From JBEIVB01 sp040374085 (GTDB lineage Bacteria; Bacteroidota; Bacteroidia; UBA4408), in contig JBEIVB010000012.1 of the NCBI GenBank assembly GCA_040374085.1, positions 1 through 39,569 of the forward strand: DNA of 39,569 nt, given 5' to 3'. Below the pieces are notes generated by a model that had not been told where the DNA came from, did not search any database, and worked only from the letters and a program-made list of their open reading frames with translations. The position numbers and the translations under genes were made by a program. Below are positions 1 through 7,187 of the stretch, piece after piece. Position 1 is the stretch's first letter; the number at the start of each line of letters is the position of its first letter.

Positions 1-698
1 AGTCTGCCCGAAGCATAGCCCAGCATGAGGGCCGGAGCGGTGGCATCCATGAGCCAAGGAAAGTAGATTCCGCGTTTGCGGGCATAGAACCAAATGCCTG
101 CCGTTGCCACAATTAATCCGCCGTAAAAGGTGAGTCCGGAAAACGAAAGCAGAGCCCCCAGCGGATCGGCTGCAAGTTCTTTTATATTTTCAAGATTATG
201 AAACAACTTTGCTCCCAGAAGTCCATAAGCCGCTCCCAAAAGGATGATGGTGGCGGCGAGTTCTTGTCTTGGAAGCACGCGTTCTACGGTTGCCCTGGGT
301 TCCTTGGAGATGCGCATCTGCTCGCGGTAATGCATCCACAAAGCCACCGCCATGCCGCCCAATGCCCCTACCCCATTCAGCCTCCACGATAAAATAAACT
401 CCTGTGGATTCTGCACGAGATCGGTATAATGCAGCACCATCTCCAACAATTTCCCTCCCACGAATAGTCCAATGAGGCCCTGCAACGCATAATGCCATTG
501 CGGTGCCTGTACACCTTGTTGCTCGCTTACCTTAAGTTCCGGAATAACCCCCAGCTTTTGCCTCCGTCCCAACTCGCTGCTCAACACCACCCATGCCAAG
601 AAGAAGCTTACCAGCATCATCAACCCAAACATTTGAATGGGAAGCGGAATGTGCACACCCAGCAGGTCGTAGAGGAGGTCGGAGAAGGTAGGATACAT
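1..698 (-). CDS. lgt: Prolipoprotein diacylglyceryl transferase (Lgt), 3' part beyond window edge
   Basis: Reading leftwards from the ATG at 698 there is an open frame of about 232 codons with no stop before the window edge, so the C-terminal part is missing. Lgt moves diacylglycerol from phosphatidylglycerol to the lipobox cysteine of prelipoproteins in the inner membrane. The visible protein has several hydrophobic segments and the family block FSGLTFYGGLI, preceded by a KLFHNLEN stretch and followed by DATAPALMLGYASGR, which in Bacteroidota Lgt leads into the conserved GRIGC region. An extended charged N-terminal part (about residues 40-70) fits the longer Bacteroidota form. It lies 9 nt after the preceding small membrane protein gene and is probably the last gene of the mtaB operon. 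The family call is firm; the missing end prevents a check of the downstream catalytic arginines. Confidence 0.9.
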   Translation of the reverse strand, partial: MYPTFSDLLYDLLGVHIPLPIQMFGLMMLVSFFLAWVVLSSELGRRQKLGVIPELKVSEQQGVQAPQWHYALQGLIGLFVGGKLLEMVLHYTDLVQNPQEFILSWRLNGVGALGGMAVALWMHYREQMRISKEPRATVERVLPRQELAATIILLGAAYGLLGAKLFHNLENIKELAADPLGALLSFSGLTFYGGLIVATAGIWFYARKRGIYFPWLMDATAPALMLGYASGR

Positions 699-707
699 AA
701 ATTGCTG

Positions 708-950
708 TTACCTTGTATTGTAGTACCTGTTGGGCCTATTCAACATAACATTTGGCGAGCCAAAGTACCTCAAAGCAGCATACAAGGCAAAAACCATAAG
801 CACTAATACCAACACAAATGAAAAAATTCGAGAGAGACGGTTATCCTCGCGTACCCGTAAGAAAATCGATCGATTGTCGCGGGCCGGAATGCGTTTGCGC
901 AAGCGACCGGAGCGAGGCGATATGCTGTAACGATTGGGGTTTCGTGGCAT
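708..950 (-). CDS. Small single-pass membrane protein, second of a related pair
   Basis: An 80-residue protein of no family I recognise. The N-terminal 45 residues are strongly basic (RSGRLRKRI, then PARDNR), followed by one hydrophobic segment of about 22 residues (roughly 44-65) and a short polar tail, which suggests an inside-N, single-pass membrane topology. The N-terminus resembles that of the gene before it: both read RY-x-IS-x-RSGRL-(R/K)-K-(R/K)-I. The ATG at 950 is preferred because it starts 2 nt after the preceding stop; a longer reading up to 1094 would run back through the upstream gene. It sits between mtaB and lgt in an operon with almost no spacing, so it is likely expressed with them. 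Function unknown. Confidence 0.7.
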   Translation of the reverse strand: MPRNPNRYSISPRSGRLRKRIPARDNRSIFLRVREDNRLSRIFSFVLVLVLMVFALYAALRYFGSPNVMLNRPNRYYNTR

Positions 951-952
951 AG

Positions 953-1213
953 CTATTGTCCTGTTTTTTCTTTGAGCCTGCTGTTTACATCCGCGGCATT
1001 TTTCACCGGAGACTTTGTGGATTTCTTTCCAACACCTTCCATAGACAAATAAACCGTTGCTATCATACCCAAAATAAACAGCAACACAACCCAAGGCTTC
1101 TTAATCAAGCGCAGTGCTTTATTCCACAGAGAAACCGGGCGCTTGCGTCGGATGCGAATCTTTTTTTTTAGCCTGCCACTGCGTTCTGATATGACATACC
1201 GTTCGTTGGTCAT
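953..1213 (-). CDS. Small single-pass membrane protein, first of a related pair
   Basis: An 86-residue protein of no family I recognise. It begins with the motif RYVISERSGRLKKKIRIRRK, then a basic linker, a hydrophobic helix around residues 40-60 (WVVLLFILGMIATVYLSM) and a polar, lysine-rich tail. Its start codon overlaps the mtaB stop as ATGA, so it is translationally coupled to mtaB. The next gene begins 2 nt after its stop and carries a recognisable copy of the same N-terminal motif, so the two look like diverged tandem duplicates. The basic cytosolic segment could bind nucleic acid, phospholipid head groups or ribosomes, but nothing in the sequence decides between these. Confidence 0.7.
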   Translation of the reverse strand: MTNERYVISERSGRLKKKIRIRRKRPVSLWNKALRLIKKPWVVLLFILGMIATVYLSMEGVGKKSTKSPVKNAADVNSRLKEKTGQ

Positions 1214-2568
1214 AGGATTTCCTGAAGTATAGCGTTTGGTTGATCCGCGGGTGCCAGCAGGGCGGCTTCGAGATTGCCATGCCGATCGAGTCGTGCAGCC
1301 TGAACCCAGACGGGATTATTGATTAACTTTTCATTATAAGGCAAGGTACAGCGGACGTAGTTGGCTGTGTAGCCGGCCATGCGGCCTTCTTTGGCCTCGG
1401 CTTCGGGAAGAACCAGCAAAGGCTGATTCAAAAATCGGGTGTGGTAAGCCAGTCGCTTTCGAGCGGAGAGCAGGCGCAGATGGCGGGTTCTTTCTTGTCT
1501 AACCTTTTGCGGAACCGTTCCGGGCATGATGGCTGCGGGGGTATCGGTGCGTTCGGAGTATGTGAAGACGTGCAGGTAGGCAACTGGGAGGTCGCGCAGA
1601 AACGCTTCTGTTTCGGCAAACTCCTCCTCGCCTTCTCCGGGAAAACCGGTGATTACATCCACTCCGATGCAGGCATGGGGCATGCGGGCGAGGATGCGCT
1701 CTACGCGCTCTGCGTAAAGCTCGCGCAGGTAACGCCTCCGCATCAGTTTCAGAATGGTGTTGCTGCCCGATTGAAGGGGCATGTGAAAATGGGGGGCAAA
1801 ACGTTTGCTGGAGGCCACAAAATCAATGAGCTCGGGCTGTACCAGATTGGGCTCAATGCTGGAAATGCGAAAGCGCTCTACCTCCTCTACCTCATCCAGA
1901 GCTTGCACCAACTGCAAGAAGGTATGCTCGTGGCGCTTGTTTCCAAACTCGCCTTTCCCATAATCGCCAATGTTGACGCCGGTAAGCACCACCTCGCGAA
2001 TACCGGAGAGGCCCAGACTGCGGGCACTTTCCACCACCTTCTCCAGGCGTTCGCTGCGGCTGATGCCACGAGCAAGCGGAATGGTGCAGTAGGTACAGGG
2101 GTAATCGCAACCATCTTGGACCTTGAGAAACGCACGGGTGCGATCGCCGGTAGAGTGGGCTGCCACAAAAGAATCTGCAGCCTCCACCTCGCATCGGTGA
2201 ACCTGAGCCTGCCCCGTTTTGGTTAATCCTCCGAGGTATTGCGTGATGCTGAACTTATCGGATGCACCCAAAACCAAATCCACACCGGGTATGGCGGCAA
2301 TGGCATCGGGCTTGAGCTGGGCGTAACAACCCACCACGCAAATCATTGCCTCAGGATTTAAGCGTTGGGCAGAGCGCACAATACGACGGCATTCCTTGTC
2401 TGCCTGCTCGGTAACCGAACAGGTGTTTACCACATACACATCGGCCACAGAATCAAAGCCCGTTTTGGCATAGCCCTCCTCCTCGAATCGACGCGAGATG
2501 GCGGCTGTTTCCGAGAAGTTCAGCTTACAGCCTAAGGTGTAAAACGCTACTTTTGGCCGGGTATCCAT
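1210..2568 (-). CDS. mtaB: tRNA (N6-threonylcarbamoyladenosine(37)-C2)-methylthiotransferase MtaB
   Basis: A radical-SAM methylthiotransferase of 452 residues that adds a methylthio group to t6A at position 37 of ANN-decoding tRNAs. The N-terminal UPF0004 domain carries three cysteines for the auxiliary 4Fe-4S cluster (Cys14 in TLGCKLN, Cys50 in NTCSVT, Cys81 in GCYAQ). The radical SAM motif CDYPCTYC follows at Cys154, Cys158 and Cys161, and a TRAM-like C-terminal segment ends the protein. The TLGCKLN start region fits MtaB better than MiaB or RimO. The ATG at 2568 puts MDTRPKVAFYTLGC at the usual N-terminus; an in-frame ATG at 2652 would add residues that match nothing in the family. The start codon shares the tetranucleotide CATG with the divergent lipoprotein gene. 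Confidence 0.92.
   Translation of the reverse strand: MDTRPKVAFYTLGCKLNFSETAAISRRFEEEGYAKTGFDSVADVYVVNTCSVTEQADKECRRIVRSAQRLNPEAMICVVGCYAQLKPDAIAAIPGVDLVLGASDKFSITQYLGGLTKTGQAQVHRCEVEAADSFVAAHSTGDRTRAFLKVQDGCDYPCTYCTIPLARGISRSERLEKVVESARSLGLSGIREVVLTGVNIGDYGKGEFGNKRHEHTFLQLVQALDEVEEVERFRISSIEPNLVQPELIDFVASSKRFAPHFHMPLQSGSNTILKLMRRRYLRELYAERVERILARMPHACIGVDVITGFPGEGEEEFAETEAFLRDLPVAYLHVFTYSERTDTPAAIMPGTVPQKVRQERTRHLRLLSARKRLAYHTRFLNQPLLVLPEAEAKEGRMAGYTANYVRCTLPYNEKLINNPVWVQAARLDRHGNLEAALLAPADQPNAILQEIL
2548..2555 (+). promoter_or_regulatory. Candidate -7 element (TACTTTTG) for the lipoprotein gene
   Basis: TACTTTTG matches the Bacteroidota -7 consensus TAnnTTTG exactly and lies 11 nt upstream of the ATG at 2567. 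No clear -33 TTG was seen at the expected distance. The site lies inside the 5' end of mtaB, on the opposite strand. Confidence 0.4.
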
Positions 2569-4231
2569 GCGGCTCAAAGATAATACAAATCCAGCGGTTT
2601 CGGTTGGCCTTTTCGGAGGCCGAAACCCAACAACATACAGCTTATATCTCATCGTTATCTTGGGGATCCTTGTCGGATGTTCGCCGGGCGGAAACAGCCG
2701 CTCCTCAACACAAGGGGTATTTCGCTACAACGAGCCCGGAGGCATTACCTCCCTCGATCCGGCTTTTGCCCGTTCTCCCGAAAACACGTGGGCAGTGCAC
2801 CAAATCTACAGCTGCCTCGTGCAACTCGACACGACCTTAGCGGTGCGGCCCTGCCTTGCGCGCGCATGGAGCATTGCACCCGATGGGCTTACCTACACGT
2901 TTGCGCTCAGAGGGGACGTTTGGTTTCACCGCGACCCCTGCTTTGGTGATGCGGGAACAAGAAGACTCACCGCACAAGATGCGGCCTTTAGTCTAAACCG
3001 ATTGCGCAGTCCGGAACTGGCCGCTCCCGGAGCGTGGATATTGGCCGGACTCGACAGCAGCAACGGAATAGAGGCTACAAACGACACCACCCTCATCCTG
3101 CGCCTAAGCAAGCCTTTTGCACCCTTCCTGAGCATGCTCAGCCACCCCTACTGTTCCATTCTTTCGCCCGAAGCGGAGGCGAAATACGGAAAAGATCTGC
3201 GCAGCCATCCGGTGGGCACAGGACCTTTTTTCCTCAAGCAATGGGCAGAAGGCGAGAAAATGGTGCTGCGCCGCAACCCAAGCTACTTCGAATGGGAGAA
3301 TGGGCAACGCCTGCCGCATCTAGAAGCCGTCTCCATCAGCTTCATACGCGACCGTCAAACAGCCTACCTCGAATTTTTAAAAGGTACGTTTGATATGATG
3401 AGTGGATTAGATGGAAGCTATAAAGATGACCTGCTCGACGATAAAGGAACCCTTATGCCCAAACATGCAAAAACCCTTCGCATGCACCGGATGCCCTATT
3501 TAAAAACCGATTACCTTGGAGTGGTAACCGATGCACATAGCGTGCTCCGAAAGGCCGAGGTAAGACAAGCCCTGAACATGGCCATAGACAAAGCAAGGCT
3601 GGTGCAGTATTTGCGCAACGGAATAGGGCAACCGGCATGGTACGGCATGGTGCCCACGGCCTTGCGGAGCGGATTCCAAGACGGTTCGGCTCCCTGGAGC
3701 CATCAACCCGAGAACGCGCGAAAACTCTTGAAAGCCGCCGGGGTAACGGCTGCCGATGTCCTAACCTTGTATACCACCTCCTCTGCACAGGAGGTACCCG
3801 AATTTGTGCAGCGCCAGCTCCAAGAAATTGGATTGGAATGTAAAGTAGAGGTCATGATTCCATCTGTTTTGAATGAGCGAGTAGCGAAAGGTGATCTTGC
3901 TTTTTTCCGCAAAAACTGGGTAGGCGATTACGCCGATGCAGAGAACTTCCTTGCCCTTACCCTTGGCTCGAATCGTGCGCCAGAGGGACCGAACTACAGC
4001 CATTTCAACCACCCCGAGTTCAATCGTCTCTATCAAGAAGCCGTTTCCCAAACCAACCGCGAAAAGCGTACGCGCATGTATGCCCGCATGGACAGCCTGG
4101 TTGCCATGGAGCTCCCCATCATTCCTTTGTATTATGATGAAGCAGTGGTTTTTTATCATCCACATCTATCGGGTTGGCGGTTCAACTCCATGAACCTGTT
4201 GGAGCTCAAGACCGTACGCAAAGGTTCATGA
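2567..4231 (+). CDS. Peptide ABC transporter substrate-binding lipoprotein (SBP family 5)
   Basis: A 554-residue member of the DppA/OppA-type solute-binding family (SBP_bac_5). It has a hydrophobic N-terminal segment ending in the lipobox LVGC (Cys near residue 38), so it should be a lipid-anchored protein facing the periplasm or outer membrane. Family blocks include SLDPAFARSPE, the Y-S-C-L-V-Q-L segment, PDGLTYTFALR, the HPVGTGPFFLKQW block and VRQALNMAIDKARLV. Oligopeptides or dipeptides are the usual ligands, but no ligand can be read from the sequence. No permease or ATPase genes are nearby, so it is an orphan binding protein here. The next gene overlaps its stop as ATGA. The start at 2567 gives a rather long pre-lipobox leader; a non-ATG start further in cannot be excluded. 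Confidence 0.88.
   Translation: MRLKDNTNPAVSVGLFGGRNPTTYSLYLIVILGILVGCSPGGNSRSSTQGVFRYNEPGGITSLDPAFARSPENTWAVHQIYSCLVQLDTTLAVRPCLARAWSIAPDGLTYTFALRGDVWFHRDPCFGDAGTRRLTAQDAAFSLNRLRSPELAAPGAWILAGLDSSNGIEATNDTTLILRLSKPFAPFLSMLSHPYCSILSPEAEAKYGKDLRSHPVGTGPFFLKQWAEGEKMVLRRNPSYFEWENGQRLPHLEAVSISFIRDRQTAYLEFLKGTFDMMSGLDGSYKDDLLDDKGTLMPKHAKTLRMHRMPYLKTDYLGVVTDAHSVLRKAEVRQALNMAIDKARLVQYLRNGIGQPAWYGMVPTALRSGFQDGSAPWSHQPENARKLLKAAGVTAADVLTLYTTSSAQEVPEFVQRQLQEIGLECKVEVMIPSVLNERVAKGDLAFFRKNWVGDYADAENFLALTLGSNRAPEGPNYSHFNHPEFNRLYQEAVSQTNREKRTRMYARMDSLVAMELPIIPLYYDEAVVFYHPHLSGWRFNSMNLLELKTVRKGS
2575..2582 (-). promoter_or_regulatory. Candidate -7 element (TATCTTTG) for mtaB
   Basis: On the minus strand TATCTTTG matches TAnnTTTG exactly, 6 nt upstream of the mtaB ATG at 2568. 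Transcription would begin at or next to the start codon. No clear -33 TTG is visible. The site is inside the first codons of the divergent lipoprotein gene. Confidence 0.4.
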
Positions 4232-5022
4232 ATCCCAAGCAGGCAGAAGCGCTCCTGATGGAGGCCGCAGATTGGTACAACCGGCCCCATTTCATTGCCC
4301 TCGACCCCATCTCCATTCCGCATGCCTTCCGCAATTCCCTCGATCGGGAAGTGGCCGGACTCTTGGCCGCCACCTTAGCGTGGGGGCAGCGTCCCACCAT
4401 TTTGCGCAACGCACAGCGTATTCTCGATGCCATGGAGCAGGCACCCGGTGAATATCTCCTGCAGCAAACCCTAGACAAAAGCGAACGCCTGAGGTTCAAA
4501 GGGTTTGTACACCGAACCTTCAGCGAAGACGACCTGTGGGGATTCCTATTGGCCATGCAATACCTCTTGAAACAGGAAGGCAGCTTTGAACCCTATTTCC
4601 GCAAGGCCTACAACGGTGATATTATGGGGGGCATCGTAGATTTTCGCACCGCCTTTGTGCGTTGCTTGCCTCTGCCCAGAACCCAAAAGCACATTTCCGA
4701 TCCCAGCGCCAATTCGGCAGCTAAGCGCATCAATATGTTCCTCCGGTGGATGGTAAGACAGGACACATGCGGTGTGGATTTCGGCATCTGGAGAAACATC
4801 CATCCATCCTCATTGCAATGCCCCTTGGATGTGCATTCCGGAACCACAGCGCGCCAACTGGGGGTGCTGCAGCGCAAGCAAAACGATTGGAAAGCCGTAG
4901 AAGAACTAACCGGACGGTTGCGCATATTGGATCCTGAGGATCCCGCTCGGTTTGATTTTGCCTTATTCGGATTAGGAGTTGACGGAGGCCACCTTCCGCC
5001 CGGAATTGGAAAACAGCCATAA
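4228..5022 (+). CDS. TIGR02757 / DUF2400 family protein
   Basis: A 264-residue protein that matches the conserved TIGR02757 (DUF2400) family, whose function is not established. Recognisable blocks are SLDREVAGLLAATLAWGQR near the N-terminus, the LPLPRTQKHISDP block, SAAKRINMFLRWMVRQD, GVDFGIW, CPLDVHSGTTARQLG and the end block DPARFDFALFGLGV. The ATG at 4228 overlaps the stop of the lipoprotein gene as ATGA, giving translational coupling; an upstream ATG at 4174 would lie inside that gene. Its last 51 nt overlap the end of the convergent symporter gene on the other strand, so neither gene has room for a terminator before it reads into the other. Confidence 0.88.
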   Translation: MNPKQAEALLMEAADWYNRPHFIALDPISIPHAFRNSLDREVAGLLAATLAWGQRPTILRNAQRILDAMEQAPGEYLLQQTLDKSERLRFKGFVHRTFSEDDLWGFLLAMQYLLKQEGSFEPYFRKAYNGDIMGGIVDFRTAFVRCLPLPRTQKHISDPSANSAAKRINMFLRWMVRQDTCGVDFGIWRNIHPSSLQCPLDVHSGTTARQLGVLQRKQNDWKAVEELTGRLRILDPEDPARFDFALFGLGVDGGHLPPGIGKQP

Positions 5023-6444
5023 GCCCAACAGAGTAAGCAAACCGTTTACCATCAAGATTTCAAAACCAAACGTGTAGCCCCCAAACCAACGGGCGCTGTT
5101 CTCGTTGAGCACATAACAAAGAACAGGCGCTGCCAGAGCTACCCAAGGCACCATTCGATCCCGCACCGAGCGTTTGCTCATCAAACCAAAGGCATATAAA
5201 CCCAACAATGGACCATAGGTAAATCCCGCAGCCTTAAACAGCTTTTCTATAATGGCGTCGTTGTTAAGTCCACGGAAGGCAAGAATTACCCCCAACAGCA
5301 GCACCGCAAAACCCAGGTGAACCGCCACCCTCCTGCTCCGCTTTTGTTGCTCCGATAAATCCTCGCGCTTCTGCAAGCCGAGAAAATCAAAACACACCGA
5401 TGTGGTGAGCGAAGTAATGGCTCCATCTGCGCTGGGATATGCAGCTGAAACCAAACCAATGATGAACACCAATCCGGTGATCGGTCCCAGAACTTGAAGC
5501 GCTATCATAGGAAAAAGGTTGTCGCTTTTGGCCGGCATGGTGAGTCCCTTACTTTGTGCGAACACGTACAACAAACCACCCAAAAACAAAAACAAAAAAT
5601 TTACGACTACAAGGACCAAACTGAAACTGAGCATGTTCTTTTGTGCATCGCGTAAAGATCGGCAGCTGAGGTTTTTCTGCATCATTTCCTGATCGAGACC
5701 GGTCATAACGATGGTGATGAACATCCCGCTGAAAAACTGCTTCACGAGATGCTGTGGACTTTTCCAATCGGTTTCCACCATACGGGTATAGCCGGCATCC
5801 GATAGTCGATGCCAGAGTCCGGCAAAGCTTTCACCCAAACTTTCTTTTATGGTGAACACCACGAGCACAACCGATAACAACATAAACGTCGTTTGAAGAG
5901 TATCGGTCCAGATGATGGTTTTTATTCCGCCTTCGTATGTGTACAACAAGATTAGGGTCATGAACACCACCACCGAAATCCAAAAAGGTACGCCCATGGG
6001 GCTGAGTACAAACGTATGCAGCACATTTACCACGAGAAACATGCGAAACGAAGCTCCGATGGTTCGGGAGAGGATGAAAAAAAATGCGCCGGTCTTATAG
6101 CTGGAATCTCCGAAGCGCTGTTCGAGATACGTGTAGATAGAGGTGAGGTTGAGTCGGTAATAGAGGGGCAGCAGCACGGTTGCGATGAATGCATACCCGG
6201 CAAGATAGCCGAACACCATCATGAGGTAGGTGAATCCTTTAGCCCCCACCCATCCCGGCACGCTCATAAACGTTACGCCCGATAGGCTGGCGCCGATCAT
6301 GCCGTAGGCAACAATGGCCCAAGGTGAGGTATTGTTTCCTTTGAAGAAAGCGGCGTTGTCGGCCTTTCGCGCGGTAAGCCAGGTGATGAGAAAAAGGAGG
6401 CCGGAGTAGGCAGCTACCACAAGCAGCAGATGGGTGGCGTTCAT
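4972..6444 (-). CDS. Sodium:solute symporter (SSS family)
   Basis: A 490-residue integral membrane protein of the sodium/solute symporter family (SSF). It has about 13 hydrophobic segments and the family blocks GASLSGVTFMSVPGW, FGYLAGYAFIA, YTYLEQRFG and SAAYPSADGAITSLTT, the last being the conserved TM8 sodium-site region. It would use the sodium gradient to import a small organic solute; substrate cannot be assigned. The ATG at 6444 (MNATHLLLVV) is chosen because it places the first helix directly at the N-terminus; an ATG at 6504 would add 20 polar residues. It is transcribed divergently from recR, and its 3' end overlaps the TIGR02757 gene by 51 nt. Confidence 0.9.
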   Translation of the reverse strand: MNATHLLLVVAAYSGLLFLITWLTARKADNAAFFKGNNTSPWAIVAYGMIGASLSGVTFMSVPGWVGAKGFTYLMMVFGYLAGYAFIATVLLPLYYRLNLTSIYTYLEQRFGDSSYKTGAFFFILSRTIGASFRMFLVVNVLHTFVLSPMGVPFWISVVVFMTLILLYTYEGGIKTIIWTDTLQTTFMLLSVVLVVFTIKESLGESFAGLWHRLSDAGYTRMVETDWKSPQHLVKQFFSGMFITIVMTGLDQEMMQKNLSCRSLRDAQKNMLSFSLVLVVVNFLFLFLGGLLYVFAQSKGLTMPAKSDNLFPMIALQVLGPITGLVFIIGLVSAAYPSADGAITSLTTSVCFDFLGLQKREDLSEQQKRSRRVAVHLGFAVLLLGVILAFRGLNNDAIIEKLFKAAGFTYGPLLGLYAFGLMSKRSVRDRMVPWVALAAPVLCYVLNENSARWFGGYTFGFEILMVNGLLTLLGLWLFSNSGRKVASVNS

Positions 6445-6544
6445 ACCTGCAAAGATGGAGGTGCAGCCCTGATTTGGACCGCCAGCTGCATAAAGTTTTG
6501 CCATCGGGCTTGTTCAAAACCTACAAACCAGCACCGATAAAGTG

Positions 6545-6552
6545 TACCTTCG
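6545..6552 (+). promoter_or_regulatory. Weak candidate -7 element (TACCTTCG) for recR
   Basis: TACCTTCG differs from the Bacteroidota -7 consensus TAnnTTTG at one base. It lies 5 nt upstream of the recR ATG at 6558, the same short spacing seen at several other starts in the window. Confidence 0.25.
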
Positions 6553-6557
6553 GACCC

Positions 6558-7178
6558 ATGCAGTTTTCCAGTAGGCTAATGGAAGATGCGGTGGAAGCCC
6601 TTCATTCGCTTCCGGGCATCGGTCGCAAGACGGCTCTGAGGTTGGCTCTTCATTTGCTTAGGCGAGAGCCACAGGATGTGGAGCGCTTTGCAGGAGCCTT
6701 AAACCGGCTCAGGCAACAGGTGCAATTTTGCTCGGTGTGCCACAACCTCTCCGATACGCCCACCTGCTCCATTTGCCAAAACCCAAGGCGAGATGCTAAG
6801 GTAATTTGCGTAGTAGCCGACTTTCGCGACGTGATGGCCATTGAGCAAACGGGGCAATTTCAGGGCCAATACCATGTGCTGGGTGGTTTGATCTCGCCCA
6901 TGGAAGGCATTGGGCCAGATGATTTAAATACCCAAACGTTGTGGTTGAGGCTTAATTCGGGTGCGGTTGAAGAGGTGTTGCTTGCCTTGTCTACCACCGT
7001 TGAAGGAGACACCACCAACTTTTATCTGTACCGACGTTTGCAAGAAATGCCCCTAAAAATTACGACCATTGCACGCGGCATCGCCATGGGCGATGAGCTC
7101 GAGTATGCCGATGAGCTAACCCTGGGTAGATCCATTGTGCATCGGGTACCCTATTCGGCACAACTGAACACCCCATAA
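6558..7178 (+). CDS. recR: Recombination mediator RecR
   Basis: A 206-residue RecR that acts with RecF and RecO to load RecA on gapped DNA. Domains in order: a helix-hairpin-helix (LPGIGRKTALRLALHLL), the four-cysteine zinc finger (CSVC then CSIC near residues 57-73), and a Toprim domain beginning VICVVADFRD with the GGLISPMEGIGPDDL block. The length is normal for the family. The ATG at 6558 is used because family members begin only about 13 residues before the HhH motif; an upstream ATG at 6474 would overlap the symporter leader. The glycosyltransferase gene follows after 9 nt in the same frame. Confidence 0.95.
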   Translation: MQFSSRLMEDAVEALHSLPGIGRKTALRLALHLLRREPQDVERFAGALNRLRQQVQFCSVCHNLSDTPTCSICQNPRRDAKVICVVADFRDVMAIEQTGQFQGQYHVLGGLISPMEGIGPDDLNTQTLWLRLNSGAVEEVLLALSTTVEGDTTNFYLYRRLQEMPLKITTIARGIAMGDELEYADELTLGRSIVHRVPYSAQLNTP

Positions 7179-7187
7179 CACAGGCGT

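Noticed and set aside
1441..2226. A 261-codon open frame on the plus strand opposite mtaB
   Set aside because: Runs antisense to conserved mtaB motifs and has no recognisable family.
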